This document shows, in pieces, positions 30,558 to 40,353 of a stretch of 64,000 nucleotides of DNA. Made by a program: the position numbers and the translations under genes. The stretch's first letter is position 1; each line of letters opens with the position of its first letter. This DNA is from Brevundimonas poindexterae (GTDB taxonomy: Bacteria; Pseudomonadota; Alphaproteobacteria; Caulobacterales; Caulobacteraceae). The stretch lies in NCBI RefSeq assembly GCF_020524625.1, contig NZ_JAIVLL010000001.1, positions 434,001 through 498,000 of the forward strand, in the 5' to 3' direction. The notes under the pieces were generated by a model that was given only the letters and a program-made list of their open reading frames with translations, made no database searches and had not been told where the DNA came from.

Positions 30558-31720
30558 CGCCCTCGCCCCTCAATCACATCCAGCACCGCGTCGGCGGCGA
30601 TTTCAGACGGGTCACGGCCCTCGCGGCCCATGAGGTCGAGGGCGGCGGTCTGGCGGCGGGCCTGTTCGGCACGGGCCTCGGGGTCCTCCAGCAAACGCTC
30701 GACCGCCGCGACCAGCTTGTCGGAGGTGGCGTCGTTCTGGATGTACTCCGGGGCGATTTCCTCGTCGGCGGCGTGGTTGAACAGGGTCGCATACTTGCCG
30801 GTGAAGAAGGGCCGCATGATCGCGTAGCTGAGCGGCTGGAAGCGGTAGGCGATGATCATGGGCGCCCCGGCCAGCGCCAGCTCGGTCGAGACGGTGCCGC
30901 TGGTCGCCAGCGCGACGCTCGCCGCCTTCATGGCCGCGTATTTGTCGTCTTCCTCGACCAGATGCACCTTGTCGGGCATGGCGTTCAGGCGCTCACGGAC
31001 GTCGGCGGCCACGGTGCCGGCCACCACGGCGGCGATCTCCAGATCGGGGTGGAGCGCCTTCAGCCGCCCGATGGTCTCGGCATAGACCGGCGTCATCAGG
31101 CGGATTTCCGAAGGACGGCTGCCGGGCAGGACCAGCAGCAGGGGCGCGTCGGGCGCAATGCCGCGCGCGGCCCGGAAGGCGGCCGGGTCGGCACCCGACA
31201 TATCGACGTGCAGGGCCTGTGAGCCGACCACGGTGGTGGGCAGGCCCTCGCGCTCGAACCACGGCGCATCGAAGGCATAGAGCGCCAGCAGGTGGTCGAC
31301 CGCGGCGGCCAGCGTCTTGGCCCTGCCGGGGCGCGAGGCCCAGACCTGCGGCCCGACATATTTGATCAGGGGCACATCCGGCATCAGCGCGCGCACCGCC
31401 TTGGCCACCCGGATGGTGAAGCCCCAGCTGTCGATCAGGATCACGGCGTCAGGCCGCTCGCGGTCCGCCAGCGCCGCCGTATCGGCCACCCGCTGCTTGA
31501 CCAGCCCGTAGGCCTTGAGGCCCTCAAGCCAGCCGTGGATCGACAGGTCGGCGATGTCGAACGGGCTGACGATGCCCTCGGCCGCCATCCGGGGGCCGCC
31601 CACACCGACGAGGGTCAGCTCATTGCCCAGCCGTCGCTTCAGGGCCTTGGCCAGACCCGCCCCCAGCGCATCGCCCGAAGCCTCGGCGGCCACCAGCATG
31701 ACCTTGAGCGGGCGGTTCAC
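30554..31720 (-). CDS. lpxB: Lipid A disaccharide synthase
   Basis: A 388-residue peripheral membrane GT19 glycosyltransferase that joins UDP-2,3-diacylglucosamine and lipid X to form the lipid A disaccharide. Family motifs are present: LVAAEASGDALGAGL at the N-terminus, GVGGPRMAAEG, the YVGPQVWASRPGRAKTLA region, VLPGSRPSEIRLM, and ALATSGTVSTELALAGAPMI (read in two parts) near the C-terminal sugar-nucleotide site. The start is a GTG at 31720 overlapping the lpxI stop (GTGA). Length matches the family (about 385). Confidence 0.96.
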   Translation of the reverse strand: MNRPLKVMLVAAEASGDALGAGLAKALKRRLGNELTLVGVGGPRMAAEGIVSPFDIADLSIHGWLEGLKAYGLVKQRVADTAALADRERPDAVILIDSWGFTIRVAKAVRALMPDVPLIKYVGPQVWASRPGRAKTLAAAVDHLLALYAFDAPWFEREGLPTTVVGSQALHVDMSGADPAAFRAARGIAPDAPLLLVLPGSRPSEIRLMTPVYAETIGRLKALHPDLEIAAVVAGTVAADVRERLNAMPDKVHLVEEDDKYAAMKAASVALATSGTVSTELALAGAPMIIAYRFQPLSYAIMRPFFTGKYATLFNHAADEEIAPEYIQNDATSDKLVAAVERLLEDPEARAEQARRQTAALDLMGREGRDPSEIAADAVLDVIEGRGR

Positions 31721-32556
31721 TGCCCTTCCCCCCAGATGAACAGGCCCAGCCGGTCGGCCGTCTCGATCATGGCGGCGCGATCAATCAGGATCAGACGTCC
31801 GGCCTGCCCCCCGACCCCGGCCAGCCCCGCCTCGGCCGCGAGTTCGAGGGTGCGGGCGCCCATGACCGGCATGTCGACCCGCAGGTCCTGGATGGGCTTG
31901 GGCGCCTTGCCGAGCGCGCCCTTCGGTAGGGACGGATTGCCCCGGAGGTCGGCCGGAAGGCCTGCGACCCGCCGCAGCATGGCGTCGGTGCCCTCCTGGG
32001 CCTCCACGGCGAGCACCAGTCCGTCGCAGACGACCGCGCCCTGGCCAATGTCCAGTTCGCCAGATTTTTCCGCCACATGCAAAGCCTTCCTGAGATCGGA
32101 AAGCTGGTCGTCGGTCGGCTGGATGCGCCCAAGCGCACCGGCCGTCAGGGTCTCACCGCCCAGAATGTCGTCCGCCCCCTCGACGGCGAATCCCTCGGCC
32201 TCAAAGATCGACAGTATCTTGCGCAGCAGGGCGTCGTCGCCCCTGGTGGCCGCCGCAACGATGCCGGGCAGGAGGGTCGCGCCCTTGAAGTCGGGGCGCA
32301 GGGTCTTGAAGTCGGGCCGGTTGACCGTGCCGGCCAGACAGACCGCCTGACAGCCGGCACCCTTCATTTCGGACAGGATGCGACCGATCTCGGCCATGCC
32401 GGCCTCGATGCCGGGATAGCGGGCCAGATGGGCATCGGCGAAACCGGCCAGGCGGATGACATGCACCGCTCGACCCTCAACCTCGCAGCGCGCCGCGACC
32501 GCCAGCGGCAGGGCCCCGCCCCCGGCGATCAGGCCCAGCTTGCCTCGCTGTGCCAC
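31717..32556 (-). CDS. lpxI: UDP-2,3-diacylglucosamine pyrophosphatase, LpxI type
   Basis: A 279-residue enzyme that releases UMP from UDP-2,3-diacylglucosamine to give lipid X. It is the LpxI (DUF1009) alternative to LpxH, first worked out in Caulobacter. It begins (V)AQRGKLGLIAGGGALPLAVA, has the FDKTLRPDF-like segment PDFKTLRPDFKGA, and the C-terminal catalytic domain with GAVVCDGLVLAVEAQEGTDAML (read in two parts) and DMPVMGARTLELA. A GTG at 32556, two bases beyond the lpxA stop, is the chosen start; the longer frame to 32742 runs through lpxA. It is placed between lpxA and lpxB, as in related alphaproteobacteria. Confidence 0.95.
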   Translation of the reverse strand: MAQRGKLGLIAGGGALPLAVAARCEVEGRAVHVIRLAGFADAHLARYPGIEAGMAEIGRILSEMKGAGCQAVCLAGTVNRPDFKTLRPDFKGATLLPGIVAAATRGDDALLRKILSIFEAEGFAVEGADDILGGETLTAGALGRIQPTDDQLSDLRKALHVAEKSGELDIGQGAVVCDGLVLAVEAQEGTDAMLRRVAGLPADLRGNPSLPKGALGKAPKPIQDLRVDMPVMGARTLELAAEAGLAGVGGQAGRLILIDRAAMIETADRLGLFIWGEGQ

Positions 32557-32557
32557 C

Positions 32558-33346
32558 TCAGTCCTCGGGCAGGCAGAGGGGCCGCCGCGTATCGCGCCGG
32601 ATGAAGGCGATGATCTCGACGATCTCCGGCAGGTCGGCATAGGTCTCTGCGGCCGCGTCGATGCGCTGGGCGAAGGGCTGGTCCTTGCACTCGAACAGGT
32701 CGCGATAGGCCGCCAGCAGGCGCCGGACGGCGGCCTTGTCATAACCCTTGCGCTTCAGCCCGATCAGATTGAGGCCACGCAGGCGCGCATGATTGCCCCA
32801 AGCCGAGCCATAGGGAATGACATCGCGCGTAACGGCGGCGAGGCCACCGACGATGGCGCCCTGCCCCACCCGGCCGAACTGGTGCACGGCCGACAGACCG
32901 CCCAGGAAAACCCGGTCGCCGATCTCGGCGTGGCCGCCGAGGGTGGCATTGTTGGCGAAGGTGATGTTGCTGCCGACGATACAGTCATGGCCGACGTGGG
33001 CCCCGGTCATGAACAGATTGTCCGAGCCGATGACCGTTTCGCCGCTGCCCTGGGGCGTGCCGCGGTTGAAAGTGGAATGCTCGCGGATGGTGTTGCGCGC
33101 GCCGATTTTCAGGGTAACCCGCTCGCCCTTGTAGCCGTTGTGCTGCGGGTCGCCGCCGATCACGGCGAAGGGGTGGATGACCGTACCGGTTCCGACGGTC
33201 GTATCGCGCGGGATCACCACATGGCTGACCAGGCGCACCCCGGCCTCCAGCGTGACGCCGGGACCGACGGTGCACCAGGGGCCGATCTCGACGTCGTCCG
33301 CGATCACGGCGTCGGCGTCGACCAAGGCTGTGGCGTGGATGGACAT
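32558..33346 (-). CDS. lpxA: UDP-N-acetylglucosamine acyltransferase
   Basis: A 262-residue left-handed beta-helix enzyme that attaches the first 3-hydroxyacyl chain of lipid A. It starts SIHATALVDADAVIADDVEIGPW, with hexapeptide repeats through about residue 185. The segments IGGDPQHNGYKGE, NTIREHSTFNRGT and GAHVGHDCIVG (with the catalytic-region His) are conserved. The C-terminal helical bundle contains LNLIGLKRKGYDKAAV. Its ATG overlaps the fabZ stop (TGATG). Length equals that of E. coli LpxA (262). Confidence 0.97.
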   Translation of the reverse strand: MSIHATALVDADAVIADDVEIGPWCTVGPGVTLEAGVRLVSHVVIPRDTTVGTGTVIHPFAVIGGDPQHNGYKGERVTLKIGARNTIREHSTFNRGTPQGSGETVIGSDNLFMTGAHVGHDCIVGSNITFANNATLGGHAEIGDRVFLGGLSAVHQFGRVGQGAIVGGLAAVTRDVIPYGSAWGNHARLRGLNLIGLKRKGYDKAAVRRLLAAYRDLFECKDQPFAQRIDAAAETYADLPEIVEIIAFIRRDTRRPLCLPED

Positions 33347-33807
33347 CAGCGGATTGGCTGGTCGACGGTGGAAGCCATGGCGGCAAAGTCGGCCTCGGCC
33401 GCCAGCTTGCCGTCGATGAAGGTCTCGCCCCGGAACTTGAAGATGTCGCCCCGCTGTTTGGTGACCACCACCTTCATGTGCAGCTGATCGCCCGGGCGGG
33501 CGGGCTTGCGGAAGCGCACGCCGTCGATCGACATGAACAGGATGACCTTGCCCTCGACCGAAACGTCCAGCGACTTGGACATCAGCAGCGCGCCGGTCTG
33601 GGCCATGGCCTCGACGATCAGTACGCCCGGCATCACCGGGTCGATGGGGAAGTGCCCGGGGAAGAAGGGCTCGTTGTGGGTGACGTTCTTGATGCCGGTG
33701 ATGGACGTGCCGGCCACGAAGTCCTCGGCGCGATCGACCAGCAGGAAGGGGTAGCGATGGGGTAGCCGCCGCATCACCTCGGCATAGTCGATCCGGTCCT
33801 CGGCCAT
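33346..33807 (-). CDS. fabZ: 3-hydroxyacyl-ACP dehydratase FabZ
   Basis: A 153-residue hot-dog-fold enzyme that dehydrates 3-hydroxyacyl-ACP in fatty-acid elongation. The catalytic His52 sits in NEPFFPGHFPIDPVMPG and Glu66 in VEAMAQTGALL. The N-terminal motif MRRLPHRYPFLLVDR is typical. The gene lies between lpxD and lpxA, the classical arrangement in which FabZ and LpxA/LpxD compete for 3-hydroxyacyl-ACP. Length matches E. coli FabZ (151). Confidence 0.97.
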   Translation of the reverse strand: MAEDRIDYAEVMRRLPHRYPFLLVDRAEDFVAGTSITGIKNVTHNEPFFPGHFPIDPVMPGVLIVEAMAQTGALLMSKSLDVSVEGKVILFMSIDGVRFRKPARPGDQLHMKVVVTKQRGDIFKFRGETFIDGKLAAEADFAAMASTVDQPIR

Positions 33808-33819
33808 GGAATCCTCGTA

Positions 33820-34821
33820 TCAGCCCTTGGTCTTGCTGACCTGTTTGGCCAACCAGACGGCTTCACGCAAGGATTGACGCAGGGGTTTGGCGGGATAACC
33901 GGACCAGGTCTCGCCCGGCGGGATGTCGGCCAGCACCCCGGCGCCGCCGGCCACCCGGGCCCCCTCCCCGATCGTGATGTGGTCTCCGATCCCCGCTCGC
34001 CCGCCGAACATGACGTTGTCGCCGACCTTCACCGAGCCCGATATTCCGGTGTGCGCCGCCAGCAGGCCATTGCGGCCGATGGTGACGTTGTGGGCGATCT
34101 GGACCAGATTATCGATCTTGGAATTCTCACCGATCACGGTGTCGTCGAAGGCGCCGCGATCGATGCAGCTGTTGGCGCCGACGGTCACGCCGTCCTGCAG
34201 AATGACCCGTCCCAGTTGGGGGATGTCGACCGGGCCAGAGCGTGAGGGGGCGGCCCCGAAACCGGCCTCGCCGATCCGCGCGCCGGCCAGAATGCGCACG
34301 CGGTCGCCGATCAGGGCATGGGACAGGCTGACCAGAGGTCCGATCTGGCAGTTGCGGCCGATCTGCACCCCGGCCCCGACCACGGTGTTGGCCCCGATCC
34401 GGGTGCCGCGACCGATGCTGACGCCCGGGCCGAGCACGACGCCGGGTTCAATGACGATACTGTCGTCTTCCAGCCAGGCCGGAGGGCCCGCTAGCGGGTC
34501 CAGCGCATGGGGCCGGTGCAGCAGGTCCGCTGCCCGGGCCCAGGCCGCCTGGACCTCGGACGAGACGATGACGGCGGCGCCCGGGGGCGCTTCATCCACG
34601 AGGGCTTCGGACAGCACAACGGCCCCGGCGCGGGTCTCGGCCAGGGCCGTCTTGTGTCGACGGTCGGACAGGAAGCTCAGCTCGGACGCGCCCGCCCGGT
34701 TGAGCGGTGCGACGCCGGCGATACGGACATCGCCGCCCCGCACGACCCGGTCACCGATGGCGGCGGCCAGATCGTCGACCGTCCGCTCCGGGAGGGTCTG
34801 AAAGAAGCGGGCGTCCGGCAT
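33820..34821 (-). CDS. lpxD: UDP-3-O-acylglucosamine N-acyltransferase
   Basis: A 333-residue trimeric acyltransferase, the third step of lipid A synthesis. An N-terminal uridine-binding domain (about 1-105, LSFLSDRRHKTALAE) precedes a left-handed beta helix of hexapeptide repeats (VVLGPGVSIGRGTRIG, split; NCQIGPLVSLSHALIG) and the catalytic His region DNLVQIAHNVTIGRN near residue 235. A short C-terminal helix ends at VSKTKG. It sits 12 bases upstream of fabZ and 16 bases downstream of the OmpH-type gene. Confidence 0.96.
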   Translation of the reverse strand: MPDARFFQTLPERTVDDLAAAIGDRVVRGGDVRIAGVAPLNRAGASELSFLSDRRHKTALAETRAGAVVLSEALVDEAPPGAAVIVSSEVQAAWARAADLLHRPHALDPLAGPPAWLEDDSIVIEPGVVLGPGVSIGRGTRIGANTVVGAGVQIGRNCQIGPLVSLSHALIGDRVRILAGARIGEAGFGAAPSRSGPVDIPQLGRVILQDGVTVGANSCIDRGAFDDTVIGENSKIDNLVQIAHNVTIGRNGLLAAHTGISGSVKVGDNVMFGGRAGIGDHITIGEGARVAGGAGVLADIPPGETWSGYPAKPLRQSLREAVWLAKQVSKTKG

Positions 34822-34837
34822 CCCTGCCCTTCGGCTA

Positions 34838-35437
34838 TTATTGCTGGGGCTGCTGGACCGGCACCGGCATCCGGTTGAAGGACAGCGACGGCAGCTGCGC
34901 GTTCAGGCGCTGGATCACCATGTCGGTGATGTCCATCTGCGGATTGGCCTGATAGACGGCCTCGCCGCTCAGCAGGATGCCACAGCCACGCTCCTGGTAG
35001 ACCGCCACCAGAATGGGGTCGATGGCGCGGGCGATCGCCACGCGTTGCTGCGACAGGGTGTATTCCAGCTCCTGACCGCGGGTCTGTTCCAGTTGCTCGG
35101 CCTCGGCCATGCGCTGCTGGACGGCCTGGCTGCGCTGGGCGAACTCTTCCTGCGGAATGGAGCCGCGGCCCTGTTGCAGCGCCTGGATCTCGGTGCTGAT
35201 AGCCTGACCATAGGGGGCCAGTTCGTTGATGACCTCGTCGGTCAGGCGGCGCATGCCCTGTTGCACCGACTGGCCAACCGTGGACTGGGCCATCAGGCGG
35301 GCGTTGTTGTAGACGCACAGGCCGGGGATCACCGGACCGGGGTTCTGCGGGCCAGCGGCCTGGGCCAGAACCGGCGTGGCCGTCAGGGTAGCCAGGGCGA
35401 CGGCGGCGATTGCGAACAGTTTCATGGTTTTACTCAT
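34838..35437 (-). CDS. OmpH/Skp-family periplasmic chaperone
   Basis: A 199-residue exported protein. A signal peptide (about 1-26, ending TPVLAQA) precedes a short beta segment (PGLCVYNNARLM). A long helical hairpin rich in Gln, Glu and Arg (about 60-150) forms the tentacle of Skp-like trimers, and a closing segment (MDITDMVIQRLN) matches the OmpH family. Skp chaperones outer-membrane proteins to BamA, and the gene follows bamA by 25 bases, between bamA and lpxD as in many Gram-negatives. A second in-frame ATG four codons later is an equally good start. Confidence 0.88.
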   Translation of the reverse strand: MSKTMKLFAIAAVALATLTATPVLAQAAGPQNPGPVIPGLCVYNNARLMAQSTVGQSVQQGMRRLTDEVINELAPYGQAISTEIQALQQGRGSIPQEEFAQRSQAVQQRMAEAEQLEQTRGQELEYTLSQQRVAIARAIDPILVAVYQERGCGILLSGEAVYQANPQMDITDMVIQRLNAQLPSLSFNRMPVPVQQPQQ

Positions 35438-35462
35438 TCAGCGGCGTCGGAAGTGACGCCTT

Positions 35463-37904
35463 CTAGAACTGGGTGGAAGTCGAGAAGCGGAAGCTCTCGG
35501 TCTTGTCGTAGTCCTCGTGGGCGAAGATCTTGGAGATGTCGAACCGGATCGGCCCCACCGGCGCACGCCAGTGGATGCTGATGCCGGCAGACCCGCGAAT
35601 GGCCAGATCGTCAACGATGCGGGTATTCCGCAGGCCGGTGACCGGATCGAACAGATAGCGGTCGTCCAGCACGCCAACGGTACCCACATCGGTGAAGACC
35701 GAGGTGCGGATGCCGTATTCCTCGGGCAGGCCGTTGGGGACGGTCATCTCCAGCGTGCCGATCACATAGAAATTGCCGCCGAGCGCGTCGGTGGTCAGCG
35801 TGTCGCGCGGGCCAAGACCGGCGGTCTCGAAGCCGCGGAAGCTGTTGCCGCCCTTGAAGAAGCGGTCGTTGATCCGGACCGGATCGCCACCCCAACCGGA
35901 GACATAGCCGGTCTGGAACTGGGCGGTGACCACCCACTCCGGACGGACGCCCCAATAGGCCGAGGCTTCGGCTTCGGTACGGAGATAGTTCACGTCGCCG
36001 CCCAGACCCGCGAGGTCCTGACGCAGTGTGCCGACCCAGCCGCGCGTCGGCCGCACGGGGTCGTTCCGGCGGTCAACCAGGATGGTGTAGCCCGCCGAGG
36101 AGTTCACGAAGGAACCGACCTGATCACAGAGGGCGGATGAGCCTTGGCCTGAACCACCACAGAAGCTGTTCGGGACGATCACCTCGTCCGCCTTCAGGAA
36201 GTAGCGGGTGCTGAGCAGGGTGTAGCCGTTCAGCGGATAGGACAGGCGCAGGCCCGCGCCGGTCGAGCGATAGTCGTAGGACGAGAACTCGCTCAGGTCA
36301 TAGCGCGAGTGGAACAGGTCGAAACCGGCGCGCAGGTCGCGGCCCATGAACTTCGGCTCCGTGAAGCGGAAATCCAGGTTCTGGCGCAGCGAACCCCACT
36401 CGACGCGGGCGACGACCGACTGGCCGCGGCCGCGGAAGTTGCGCTCCGAAATGCCGAGGTTGACCACGAAGGAGTCGACCGAGCTGAAGCCGGCCCCCAC
36501 CGACAGCTCACCGGTCGGCTGCTCCTCAACGGTGACGTTGACGATCGAACGGTCCGGCGCCGAACCGCGGACCTCCTCGACGGTCACTTCCTTGAAGAAG
36601 CCCAGGCCGCGCAGGTTGTTGCGCGAGCGCTCGACGAGGGTGCGGTTGAAGGCGTCGCCCTCGGTCAGCGCCAGTTCACGGCGGATGACCGGGTCGATGG
36701 TGCGGGTGTTGCCGACCACATTGATGCGCTCGACGTAAACGCGCTGGCCCTCGCGGACGTTGAAGGTCACGTCGACCGTGTCGGTCTCGGGATTCGGGCG
36801 ATAGCTGGGTGTGATCTCGACGAAGGCATAGCCGGCCGAACCGGCGGCATAGGTCAGGGTATCGACCGCCTGCTCGATCTTGGAGCTCTCGTAGAGGTCC
36901 CCTTCCTGAATCGGGATGATCAGCTTGAGGAAGTCGGCGTTCAGGCGGTCGTTCTCGGTGACCACCTCGACAGTGCCGAAGTTGTAGCGGTCTCCCTCGT
37001 CCACCGTCAGGGTGATCGCGAAGGCGCTGCCGTCCGGCACCAGTTCGGCCACCGCCGAGACGACGCGGAAATCATAGTAGCCGCGGTTGGTATAGAACTC
37101 GCGCAGCTGCTCGCGGTCGTAGTCCAGCCGGTTGGGATCGTAGTTGTCGTTGCTGGTGAACAGGCGCCACCAACGCGACTGCTTCGAAACCATGACCTCG
37201 CGAAGTTCACCGTCGGAGAAGGCCTGGTTGCCGATAAAGGTGATGGCCTGCAGGCCGGTTTCCGGGCCCTCGTCGATCTCGAAGATGACGTCGACGCGGT
37301 TCTGTTCCAGCTGAACAATCTTGGGCGTCACGCTGGCCGAGATGCGGCCGGACAGGCGGTACAGCTCGACGATCTTGCCGACATCTTCCTGGACGCGGGC
37401 GCGGGTGTAGATGCCGCGCGGGCGAATGGTGACTTCCTCGCTGAGCTTGTCGTCGCCCAGCGCGCCGTTCCCCTCGAAGATCACCTGGTTGATGATCGGG
37501 TTCTCGACGACCTCGACGATCAGCACGCCGTTCTGGACGCCCATCTGCACGTCGGCGAACAGGCCGGTGCGCGACAGGGTCCGCACGGCCACGTCCAGCA
37601 CGACCGGGTCGACCATGTCGCCGGGACGGATGGGCAGATAGGACAGGACGGTCGCGTCCTCGATCCGCAGATTGCTGCCGCGCACCTCGATTGCGGTCAC
37701 CATCACCCGGTCGTCGCGCACCGGATCCTGGGCGGTCTGCTGGACGTCCGGGGTCGGCGGCGGCGCTTCCTGGGCCAGGGCCGGCCCGGCCAGACCGGCG
37801 GCGAGCACGAGCGCCACGGCGCTTGCACGACCGGCAAAGGCAAAGGAGCGGGAAGAGGAAGTGTGGTGCATCACGGGTCCCATCGGGGGCTGGCGCCGGC
37901 TCAT
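35463..37904 (-). CDS. bamA: Outer-membrane protein assembly factor BamA
   Basis: An 813-residue Omp85 protein that inserts beta-barrels into the outer membrane. The N-terminus holds a signal (ending GPALAQE, about residue 45), then five POTRA domains (about 65-470; for example ITAIEVRGSNLRIED-like and TFIGNQAFSDGELREVM). The C-terminal barrel carries the RGF motif (NSFRGFETAGLGPRD) and ends in Phe (STSTQF), the beta-signal. The ATG at 37904 overlaps the rseP stop (TGATG); a TTG one codon earlier and later Met codons at the signal are alternatives. Confidence 0.96.
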   Translation of the reverse strand: MSRRQPPMGPVMHHTSSSRSFAFAGRASAVALVLAAGLAGPALAQEAPPPTPDVQQTAQDPVRDDRVMVTAIEVRGSNLRIEDATVLSYLPIRPGDMVDPVVLDVAVRTLSRTGLFADVQMGVQNGVLIVEVVENPIINQVIFEGNGALGDDKLSEEVTIRPRGIYTRARVQEDVGKIVELYRLSGRISASVTPKIVQLEQNRVDVIFEIDEGPETGLQAITFIGNQAFSDGELREVMVSKQSRWWRLFTSNDNYDPNRLDYDREQLREFYTNRGYYDFRVVSAVAELVPDGSAFAITLTVDEGDRYNFGTVEVVTENDRLNADFLKLIIPIQEGDLYESSKIEQAVDTLTYAAGSAGYAFVEITPSYRPNPETDTVDVTFNVREGQRVYVERINVVGNTRTIDPVIRRELALTEGDAFNRTLVERSRNNLRGLGFFKEVTVEEVRGSAPDRSIVNVTVEEQPTGELSVGAGFSSVDSFVVNLGISERNFRGRGQSVVARVEWGSLRQNLDFRFTEPKFMGRDLRAGFDLFHSRYDLSEFSSYDYRSTGAGLRLSYPLNGYTLLSTRYFLKADEVIVPNSFCGGSGQGSSALCDQVGSFVNSSAGYTILVDRRNDPVRPTRGWVGTLRQDLAGLGGDVNYLRTEAEASAYWGVRPEWVVTAQFQTGYVSGWGGDPVRINDRFFKGGNSFRGFETAGLGPRDTLTTDALGGNFYVIGTLEMTVPNGLPEEYGIRTSVFTDVGTVGVLDDRYLFDPVTGLRNTRIVDDLAIRGSAGISIHWRAPVGPIRFDISKIFAHEDYDKTESFRFSTSTQF

Positions 37905-39118
37905 CAAGCGAGCCCGCCGAGGAATTTGAACAGATTCAGCTTTTGTAGATCGTTCCAGGTGGCGAACAACATCAAACAGGCCAGCAAAGCAAGACCGACC
38001 CTGAATCCGGCCTCCTGATAACGTGCCGCGACAGGCTTCTTGGCAACAGCTTCATAGCCATAAAAAACCAGGTGACCCCCATCCAGGATCGGGATGGGCA
38101 ACAGGTTTAGAAAGCCAATTCCGATCGAAAGTATGGCAGCAAAGCTGGCCATGGTCAGAACCAGGTTGAAAACGGTGGCGCCGGGGTCCGGATTGGCCTC
38201 GACCGCCGCAGAAGTCAGGGCCCCCGATGCCTTGGCGATGCCGATCGGCCCGCTCAGCTGGTCACCGCTCTCGCGACCGGTGAAGATTCGGCCGATGTAG
38301 CGCAGGCTGGTGCCCAAGACGTCCGCCGTCTGGGAGACCCCCTCGCCCACCGCTGCCAGCGGGCCATAACGCACGTGCCGCACTTCATCCACGGCGGGCA
38401 ACAGGCCAAGGCCAATGCGTCCGACCGAGATGCGGCCCCCGACAGGGTCGACCACGACCTCGCGCTCCGGCGTGGCCGTCAGCGTCACTTCGGCCCCGTC
38501 GCGCTCGACGAGAAAGCGCAGCTGGTCGCCGCTACTCAGCGACACGATCCGGGTCACATCGCGCGAGTCATCCACGCGACGCCCGTTGATGCCGGTGATC
38601 AGGTCCCCTTCGCGGAAGCCGGCCGCCGCCGCGGGGCTGCCCTCACTGACCTGGGCCACCCGCGCGGGCAGGATCTGCACGCCGATCAGCGAGAACAGCA
38701 GGGTGAAGATGAAGATGGCCAGCACGAAATTGGCCAGCGGCCCGGCGGCCACGACAAGGGCGCGCTGCCACACGGGTTTGAAATGATAGTAGTCGCGGAG
38801 CGCGGCCGGACCCTGCTCGGCGACGATGCGGCCCTTAAGTTCGGCCAGACCGGCCTCGTCCGGAACGCTGGAGGGGTCGAGATCACCCGAGAATTTGACG
38901 TAGCCCCCCGCCGGGATCCAGCCGAGGCGCCATTCGGTACCGTGTTTGTCGGTACGGCTGAGAAGCGCGCGACCAAAGCCGATGGCAAACCGGTCGATCT
39001 TGACGCCAAAGGCCCGCGCAACAAGGAAATGGCCCAGTTCGTGGATCGTGACCACAACGGTCAGGACCAGCAGAAACGGCAGGACATAGAGCGGCACCTG
39101 CGCCAGAAACTCCAACAT
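37904..39118 (-). CDS. rseP: Site-2 protease RseP (RIP zinc metalloprotease)
   Basis: A 404-residue intramembrane metalloprotease that cleaves membrane-bound anti-sigma factors and signal-peptide remnants. The first span holds the active site HELGH at residues 26-30, and the third zinc ligand is in LLPIPILDGGHLVFY near residue 355. A PDZ domain (GSPAAAAGFREGDLITGING) lies around 145-225, between membrane segments. Length is a little under that of E. coli RseP (450), which has two PDZ domains; only one is evident here. It is flanked by dxr and bamA, the standard order. Confidence 0.95.
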   Translation of the reverse strand: MLEFLAQVPLYVLPFLLVLTVVVTIHELGHFLVARAFGVKIDRFAIGFGRALLSRTDKHGTEWRLGWIPAGGYVKFSGDLDPSSVPDEAGLAELKGRIVAEQGPAALRDYYHFKPVWQRALVVAAGPLANFVLAIFIFTLLFSLIGVQILPARVAQVSEGSPAAAAGFREGDLITGINGRRVDDSRDVTRIVSLSSGDQLRFLVERDGAEVTLTATPEREVVVDPVGGRISVGRIGLGLLPAVDEVRHVRYGPLAAVGEGVSQTADVLGTSLRYIGRIFTGRESGDQLSGPIGIAKASGALTSAAVEANPDPGATVFNLVLTMASFAAILSIGIGFLNLLPIPILDGGHLVFYGYEAVAKKPVAARYQEAGFRVGLALLACLMLFATWNDLQKLNLFKFLGGLA

Positions 39119-39156
39119 TCGGTCGCCCTACTCCCCCTGGTCGATCCGGAATCGGA

Positions 39157-40353
39157 TCACGCCGCCTGTCCTCGTCGGTCCAGACAGGTCCGGGCCAGAC
39201 GCCGGGCCTGTTGGTCCACAGCCAGGGCCACCTCGCAGGCATCCCCGGTCGCGTCGGCAAGGCCAGAGGCCGACGCCGCTTCAAGCGTGTCGGCTATGAC
39301 TGCGGCAATATTGAGAAAGGCCAGACGGCGGTCAAGGAAGGCCAGGGCCGCGACCTCATTGGCGGCATTGAAGACCGCCGGGGCATTGCCGCCGGCTTTC
39401 AGAGCCTGCCGGGCCAGGTCCAGAGCGGGGAAACGCTGGGTGTCCGGGGCCTCGAAGGTCAGGCTGCCCAGCGCGACCAGATCCAGGGGCGGCGCTTGCC
39501 ACGCCATGCGCCGGGGCCAGGCCAGGGCATAGGCGATCGGTGTGCGCATGTCGGGCGGGCCCATCTGGGCAAGCGTGGACCCATCCACACATTCCACAAG
39601 GCTGTGGATGATCGACTCCGGGTGAACCACCACGTCGATTTTCGCCTCGGGCATGGCAAACAAATAGGCGGCCTCGATCATCTCGAGCCCCTTGTTGGCC
39701 AAGGTGGCGCTGTCGACGGAAATCTTGGCGCCCATGCTCCAGTTGGGGTGGGCCACGGCGCGCTCGGGCGTGACCTGGGCCAGCTGGCTACGCGGCGTTT
39801 GGCGGAAGGGCCCCCCCGAGGCAGTCAGGACCAGGCGTTGGACATCCTGCGGCCGGTCGTGGGGGAACACCTGATAGATGGCCGAGTGCTCGGAATCGAC
39901 CGGCAACACCCGCCCTCCGGCCGCCAGCGCCCGGGCCATGAGGGCCGGACCGCAGCACACCAGACTTTCCTTGTTGGCCAGGCCGAGCACCGCCCCGGTC
40001 CCTGCCGCCGCCCAGGCCGAGCGAAGGCCGGCCGCGCCGACGATGGCCGCCATGATCCAGTCGGCCGGGCGCAAAGCAGCCTCGACCAGGGCGTCGGCCC
40101 CGGCGCTGACCCCGATCCCGGTCCCGGCAAGCGCCTGCTCAAGCTGCGGACGCAGGTCCTCGTGGGCGGTGACGACGATCTCGGGCCGCCAGCGGCGCGC
40201 TGCCTCGGCCAGCCGGGCAATGTTGCGCCCGCCCGTCAGGGCCACGACATGGAAGCGCTCGGTGCCCGCGCGCTCGGCCTCGTCCATCAGGGCGAGCGTG
40301 GAACTGCCGACCGAGCCGGTCGCGCCCAGAACCGTGATGCGGCGGGGGCTCAC
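39157..40353 (-). CDS. dxr: 1-deoxy-D-xylulose-5-phosphate reductoisomerase
   Basis: A 398-residue NADPH-dependent enzyme of the MEP isoprenoid pathway. The Rossmann loop is [15 protein letters not shown] at residue 5. The NADPH/substrate segment is [12 protein letters not shown], the metal ligands are in [12 protein letters not shown], and the substrate lid is [34 protein letters not shown] (read in parts) and the conserved [11 protein letters not shown] follow. The start is a GTG at 40353 overlapping the cdsA stop (GTGA); a longer frame back to 40680 is antisense-like noise within cdsA. Confidence 0.97.
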   Translation of the reverse strand: MSPRRITVLGATGSVGSSTLALMDEAERAGTERFHVVALTGGRNIARLAEAARRWRPEIVVTAHEDLRPQLEQALAGTGIGVSAGADALVEAALRPADWIMAAIVGAAGLRSAWAAAGTGAVLGLANKESLVCCGPALMARALAAGGRVLPVDSEHSAIYQVFPHDRPQDVQRLVLTASGGPFRQTPRSQLAQVTPERAVAHPNWSMGAKISVDSATLANKGLEMIEAAYLFAMPEAKIDVVVHPESIIHSLVECVDGSTLAQMGPPDMRTPIAYALAWPRRMAWQAPPLDLVALGSLTFEAPDTQRFPALDLARQALKAGGNAPAVFNAANEVAALAFLDRRLAFLNIAAVIADTLEAASASGLADATGDACEVALAVDQQARRLARTCLDRRGQAA